This document shows, one piece after another, positions 58,816 to 64,000 of a stretch of DNA of 64,000 nucleotides. Both the position numbers and the translations under genes were made by a program. The stretch's first letter is position 1. Every line of letters starts with the position of its first letter. This DNA is from Manis javanica (lineage: Eukaryota > Chordata > Mammalia > Pholidota > Manidae). The notes under the pieces were generated by a model. That model was not told the origin of the DNA. It did not search any database and saw only the letters and a list, made by a program, of their open reading frames with translations. The DNA lies in NCBI RefSeq assembly GCF_040802235.1, contig NC_133169.1, positions 45,515,034 to 45,579,033 on the forward strand, written 5' to 3'.

Positions 58816-58925
58816 GTAATATGAACAGTATTTTTGATGGGTTAAAATATACATCATCCACTATTAACTGTGAAGTAGTTTCCATATTATATGCTTTTAC
58901 TTTTACCCCTGTGAATATTCCAAGC

Positions 58926-59870
58926 ATGACATATGTGGAGAATCACACTGTAACTGACTTCATTCTTCTGGGTGTGCTGCAGGACACCCCAACTCACTTC
59001 TGTCTCTTTGCACTTATCAACATGACTTTCCTTGTCACACTGACCGGAAACAGCCTCCTAATCCTGCTGATCCTGGTAGATGCCCATCTTCATACCCCTA
59101 TGTATTTCTTCCTTTGGCAGCTCTCTCTCATTGACATCCTCTTCACGCTTGCCATTGTGCCCAAGATGATGACTGACTACCTTCTGCATAAGACAGTCAT
59201 CTCTCCTTCTGGCTGTGGCACCCAGATCTTCCTGGGATTGGCTCTGGGTGGGGCTGAGTGTATTCTCTTGGGCTTCATGTCCTACGACCGATATGTTGCC
59301 ACCTGCAAGCCTCTGCATTATCCTCTCCTCGTGAACTGGCCCCTCTGTAGGCAGATGGCTGTTGGCTCATGGGCCAGTGGTGCTTTCAATGCTTTGATAC
59401 ATACTGTCTACACCATGAGATTGCCCTTCTGTGGACCCAGAGAAATCCACCACTTCTACTGTGAACTTCCTGGGCTATTGTGTCTCTCTTGTGAAGACAC
59501 CTTGGCCTATGAAACTGGGGTTTTGGTCAGCACTAGCATTCTGCTTCTGCTCCCATTCTCAGTCATCCTGGCCTCCTACACACTCATCCTGGTCACCATC
59601 CTCCAGATGGCTTCTGCTGAGGGCCGCACGAAAGTGTTCTCCACCTGTTCATCTCATCTGACAGTGGTCAGCTTATACTACGGTGCCATCATTTTCATGT
59701 ATATGAGGCCAATCTCTTCCCATATGCCAGGCCAAGATAAAGTCGTATCTGTCTTCTACACCATTCTGACACCCATGCTCAACCCGTTGATATACAGTCT
59801 TCGAAATAAGGATGTGATGGGAGCCCTGGAAAAAATTATATGGAAAAATATGGATATAAAGGCTCAGTAG
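58926..59870 (+). CDS. OR2AK2: Olfactory receptor family 2, probably OR2AK2 (intact)
   Basis: A 314-residue odorant receptor, seven-transmembrane class A GPCR. Landmarks: N-glycosylation site NHT (6-8), GN in TM1 (41-42), LHTPMYFFLWQLS (55-67), Cys97 and Cys179, [13 protein letters not shown] (118-130), SY in TM5 (217-218), [10 protein letters not shown] (236-245) and [12 protein letters not shown] (283-294). It has a TM3-end VATCKPL instead of the usual VAICHPL, and Trp64 where ORs normally have a small residue. The frame is open upstream to an ATG at 58,821 (35 extra residues, 349 in total), which lies within the exon defined by the splice acceptor at 58,815 and could be the real start. I chose 58,926 for normal family length and position of the glycosylation site. 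The name rests on subfamily look and on its place after OR2T8- and OR2AJ1-like genes, as in human 1q44; OR family 2 is certain, the symbol is not. Confidence 0.9.
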   Translation: MTYVENHTVTDFILLGVLQDTPTHFCLFALINMTFLVTLTGNSLLILLILVDAHLHTPMYFFLWQLSLIDILFTLAIVPKMMTDYLLHKTVISPSGCGTQIFLGLALGGAECILLGFMSYDRYVATCKPLHYPLLVNWPLCRQMAVGSWASGAFNALIHTVYTMRLPFCGPREIHHFYCELPGLLCLSCEDTLAYETGVLVSTSILLLLPFSVILASYTLILVTILQMASAEGRTKVFSTCSSHLTVVSLYYGAIIFMYMRPISSHMPGQDKVVSVFYTILTPMLNPLIYSLRNKDVMGALEKIIWKNMDIKAQ

Positions 59871-61085
59871 ATATGGTGTTATTAAACGTATCACTATATG
59901 CAACATTTTTAACTGTCAGAAAAACAGGAATATATTAGGCTATGAGATATAATGTTGCATTCGGTCTATCAACATAAGGTAAATATATTCTCAAATAGAT
60001 AGACCTAAATTTGGAGCCAGGGTACAAAATAGCCATGCTTTCTTATTGCATCATATGTTGAATATAATTCAAAATAATAAATTCCAACTATAGCAACAGT
60101 TGAGAAGTCTGCAAGTCATAGGTCACCATGCAGTGATCAGAATCATGAATTCTGGACTCTCGTGTGAAGGAACAGAAAACAAGATAAAGACTTGCCCTGC
60201 TGTCTTAAACTTCACCTTGACATTATGCAGAGGAATATTATGCCAATAAAAATGTACATTCTTGAGGTGCTACATTAGAAAGCATGTGTTTCCCAGCTGT
60301 TTTTTTACCAGCTGCTGGCTTAGAAACCAGCCTTTTAGAATCTTCCAAGAACAATAGACTCCCTGGGGCCTCATGTCTCCCTAAGTGAATCAGAGTCCTG
60401 AGTGAGTCTTTCAGTAGTGGTATCATGGGAGGTTTTTTGTGTGTGTGTGTCTTCCTTCCTAAATTCATAGTGTGAATTGAAAACTGACCACCATTTAGCT
60501 GAATAACTGAAAAATTTGTCAGGTTTCTGTATAGTTCAATACTATTTCAGGATCTAAATGAAGATGAAGGAATCCTGAAAAACCATATTATTTAAGGCAA
60601 ATAAGACCCAGATATGAAACATCACATTAATTCTCTGAGCTACATGATGGGATGCAAGATATGAAATATGTATTAACTAGTTGCAAAGATTTTTGGACAG
60701 GAAAATAGCAACTCATGTAAAAAGTCTTGATTGCCATGACTCTAACCTGCATTTTTTTTATCCGAGACACTTAAGTTCATGACACAGCTTTCACCATAGA
60801 AGGCCAAACAGGGGCTGGGACAGTAGTGATTCAATATTCTTAAGTCCATGCTGTCCCTGACTATTGCCTCTGCTGGGGCTTCTAATGGAATATACAAGCC
60901 ATCAAGTAGCAAGTTTAAAGGGTAATAGGCCAATTGTGTAAAACTTTCTGATTGATTCCTACTTGCATGAATTAGCACAAGTTGGCAATCAATAAAGCTA
61001 TCTATTTATGACTTATTTAGGCTAGCTTAGTGGTAAAATGTTCCTGGGGTCAATTCATTTACTGCTGGGTAATACACATCAACAG
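59871..61085. other. Intergenic, nothing recognised
   Basis: No gene, RNA or confident repeat. A short TG run occurs near 60,438-60,450. Confidence 0.5.
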
Positions 61086-61089
61086 GATG

Positions 61090-61200
61090 AGTTGTTTAAT
61101 CTCAGTGTGTTTCCCCAGGTGTAGTTGGTAACAAAACTATATTATCTTGAGAGTAGTATGAGGATTTAAAGAAAAGTTCCTCTTAAGGTGTTTGTGACTT
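61090..61200 (+). repeat. MIR-like SINE, sense
   Basis: GATGAGTTGTTTAATCTCAG, TGTTTCCCCAGGTGTAGTTG and TATGAGGATTTAAAG follow the order of MIR. Confidence 0.55.
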
Positions 61201-61554
61201 TTCTCTATCTCATAACGCTGAATACATCCATATTCATCTTTTCACCCATATTTATAGACATTGAAATCTCACTTGGAGACAACCCTGTACAAAGGAAGAA
61301 AATTGAATAAAAGAAACCCCTCATTTAATTACCACCTCACCCTCTTTTAACTAGATACAAGATCATTTTTCACTAATAGTAACTCTGTCCAGATACTCCA
61401 TCTATTTTATATTATGTTCAGCACATTTTCCAAAGACTGTGCTTAACAAGTATCCATACGATCTTCTTTATTCCCCGCCTTCCATGGAATTTAAGTTGTA
61501 GTGACATGATTACCTCTGTGCAGAAGACAATGAGTGTGACTAAAACAGATCATC

Positions 61555-61740
61555 CCCGACCTTCCACCTCTGGCTTCCGCAGCCCAGGAGGCATGGGCGT
61601 CACAGGGCACAGAGGACGCGGCTGCAAAGGAAGGAGGGCGAGCCGACCCATGTCAGAGGCGGCGTCAGAGACGAGCAAACTGTTCTGCCTTCAGACGCGG
61701 CGGTTCCTTATTGTGATAGTTCGCCCTGATCACATTAACT
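61555..61740. other. Short CpG-rich patch
   Basis: Within AT-rich surroundings this stretch has many CpGs (GGACGCGGCTG, GGCGAGCCGACCC, AGGCGGCGTCAG, AGACGCGGCGGTTCC). It is too short for an annotated CpG island by usual criteria, and no gene start is recognisable beside it. The family is unassigned. Confidence 0.6.
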
Positions 61741-62465
61741 AGTACAGCGCACGAGTACCAGAATTTCTCCTAGTAATTTGATAACTTGTGATAGAAATGA
61801 TTCAACACATTGCCAAGTTTTCTGATATACTTAATGGAAAATATGTGAGGATTTTAATGACCACTTATTTTTTCTCCTTGTAAAATAACATGTGCAGCAC
61901 CCTATGTATAGGCTTAGAAAAAATGTGAAGTAGATTAAATCAACTTCTTTCTAAACTATATACAACTTTTTAAGTAATATGAATTATATTTATAATTAAA
62001 TACTTTAAGAATATTCGTCCAGACTTTCCTATGCAAATGTAAACTGGAATTTAAAAATTATATAAAAGTAACAAATTATCCAGCTGTGAAGAATTATAAT
62101 ATTTTTATATTTTTGTATGCTACCTAAAAATAACACAGGTAATCATAGGCTTAGGGGATGTGTTAAAATTATCCAGGTTTTAACTTACATATTGTTTATT
62201 CTAATTTCATTTATGTTTTGCTTCCTGTATTTCACCACTTTCATACACTGAAATACTAGTTTACCTCTCTATTCTAAACTTCTAAGACCCTATTCACATT
62301 CACAGAAGGAAAAATGAAAAAATCATCCCTTCAAGAGATTGAAGCATGACTAGATTTATAATGGGCCAGTGTAGGGTGGATACTCTTCCTAGGACTCAGG
62401 AAAGACAAAATAGCGGCCTTAGTACAGTTCCTCCTGATCAGAACTGCAGTTGGAGAACTAGTATT
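61741..62465. other. AT-rich intergenic, nothing recognised
   Basis: No feature identified. Confidence 0.5.
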
Positions 62466-62945
62466 CAGTTTTCTGGCCTGAGCCCCTCCCCGGGCTCTCG
62501 CCAGCTTCCTTGACAGCATTTACTTAACCCTGAGCACAAGTCTGACTTGAGTCTTGTTCTCACCGTTGGCTCTCCAAGCACAGGCCATGCACTGCAGGGA
62601 ACAGGATCTTGGCAACTCCACCCGCATGCGGCTGAGCCTCCACCTCGCCCTTCATTGGACCAGATGCCTTCTAGCCTCACCCCTGGTCTCCTGCTTGCAT
62701 CCCAGGCCTGTGCTGTGGCCCTGTGCCACACGCTCCAGGTTGTGCTGGCATCTGAGGACACACGCAGCCATCTGACCCATCTGCTCTCCTGCAGGTGCCT
62801 GTGCACCGGTCAGCTATGCCCTCAGGATGGCCCTGCTCTGGGATCCGGACCACAGGCCTCTCCAGTTTAGGCCTCCAAATGCAGCCGGGAATTGGTGCTT
62901 ATCTCAGTTCTCCCATACCTGTGCCTGTGACCCCTGGGGTTCATT
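62466..62945. other. GC-rich block of unknown origin
   Basis: About 480 bases of C/G-rich, repeat-like sequence (CCCCTCCCCGGGCTCTCGCC, GCAGGTGCCTGTGCACCGGT) between AT-rich flanks. Short frames are open on both strands, as expected from base composition; none resembles a protein. It could be an old LTR or an L1 5' region, but I cannot place it. Confidence 0.5.
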
Positions 62946-64000
62946 TTAAGTAAAATGTCTTACCTCTCTGTTGAAATTATTTTCTGACTTCCCTCCATAG
63001 GTCAAACAAAGGGTTTTGACAACTCTTTCACCACAGACATATTTTTTTGTCATCTAAATAAAATAAACACTGTACTCTGTGTCTTCAAGGCTTCACCTTT
63101 TATATGTAGAAAATCAAGGATATAATCTTCACAAAAGAATGGTTTGTCCAAGTTCCTTGTGTTGCAAATTCAATGCACATTGACTCTGAGATCATTTTCT
63201 TAGCCAGGAAATTTTAAACATTTTCTGTTTTCAACCTTTATACCAGAGCCACATTATCATTAATTCTATTATTGAAGACGTAGTAAACAGAACAAATAGG
63301 TGTCATCATCTAGACTAAAAACTGTGTTAATACACATTTTCAAAATCTCATAAGCTTCAGTGAAAAATACTTTTCCTGTGGTAATAATTCATATTATTTG
63401 TATTTTCTGGCTTAAAATTCATATATTCAATTATATTACTCTGGCATATAATTCTGGTAAAAATTCATATTATTTATTTTCATCAGAATGGAAAAAGTAA
63501 AAACTTAAATATGCATAATCCTTTTACTTTATAACAAAGAGTTTGCACCTTTTCACCACGTTCATGTTTACTAAAATTTTTTAAAATATATCATCCAAAT
63601 TGAGTGAAACATTAAAAACTAAAAGATCAAAGTTTTCAGCCAAAGAACTTATAAAATAATATAATATGCACTAATTAAATAAGTTGAAATAAAATTAGGT
63701 ATATGCATATATATAATAATATATGTCAAATTATGTATCTAATCAAATTCATCTCATTTTATTTTAACTTATAAGACATATTGGTCAATTTAATTTAGTA
63801 TGTGTGGGCACTTCATAATTTTATCTTTACTGGAGATTGGTATGCAGAATATAGAAATACAGAAAACTTCAACAAAATATTTTTTCAATAAAATTAAATG
63901 TTCAAATAAATAACATTTGTCTTTTCTGCAACTAACTGGCAGAGATAAAGTCTGTGAAAACATCTGGGGAGTTTTTATTGCCTCTCCCACCAGGCTGTCC
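62946..64000. other. AT-rich intergenic, nothing recognised
   Basis: No gene or confident repeat family seen to the end of the window. Confidence 0.5.

Noticed and set aside
62465-62870. Overlapping open frames of about 110 codons on both strands
   Set aside because: Both strands are open because the block is GC-rich; codon patterns are not protein-like.
1-64000. CRISPR arrays, tRNA/rRNA genes, operons, toxin or defence systems
   Set aside because: The sequence is mammalian; no spaced direct-repeat array, cloverleaf or rRNA signature was seen, and all coding similarity is to ORs, L1 or the retroviral fragment.

Overview
The window is mammalian genomic DNA: AT-rich, full of LINE-1 (L1) copies in both orientations, with single-exon olfactory receptor (OR) genes on the plus strand. 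The ORs belong to family 2. Their best recognisable relatives are OR2AJ1, OR2T8 and, more tentatively, OR2AK2, which lie together in the human chromosome 1q44 cluster. L1 3' ends of the L1MA9/L1MB type and several old MIR copies point to a placental mammal. I see no Alu, B1/B2, carnivore tRNA-SINE or ruminant SINE. That fits a SINE-poor laurasiatherian such as a pangolin, but this is a low-confidence guess.

Layout. 0-3.4 kb: 3' half of a fairly young L1 (ORF2 and 3'UTR), followed by a short segment with its own A-tail. 3.5-5.2 kb: an endogenous retrovirus fragment (env TM region plus one LTR) that ends in poly(A), suggesting a retrotransposed transcript. 6.3-19.9 kb: duplicon X, which carries an OR2AJ1-like pseudogene and was invaded by about 7.4 kb of antisense L1 with two further L1s nested inside. 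24.4-30.8 kb: duplicon Y, with an intact OR2T8-like gene. 30.8-35.3 kb: a pile of L1 fragments. 35.4-40.2 kb: duplicon Y', with a frameshifted OR2T8-like pseudogene. 43.9-47.4 kb: duplicon X', with a second, independently broken and very GC-rich OR2AJ1-like pseudogene. 47.5-54.3 kb: more L1 and a probable MaLR LTR. 58.9-59.9 kb: an intact OR, probably OR2AK2. From 60 kb to the end I recognise no gene.

Only two genes look functional: 29,372-30,310 and 58,926-59,870. Both would encode odorant-receptor GPCRs of olfactory sensory neuron cilia, signalling through G-olf and adenylyl cyclase 3. Each coding exon is preceded by a plausible 3' splice site, so each probably has upstream non-coding exons, as is usual for ORs.

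The most interesting features are evolutionary: patchwork gene conversion between the two OR2T8 copies; a burst of A/T-to-G/C change in one OR2AJ1 pseudogene; and filled versus empty L1 sites in paired duplicons that order the insertions in time. I found no new enzymatic or defence system.
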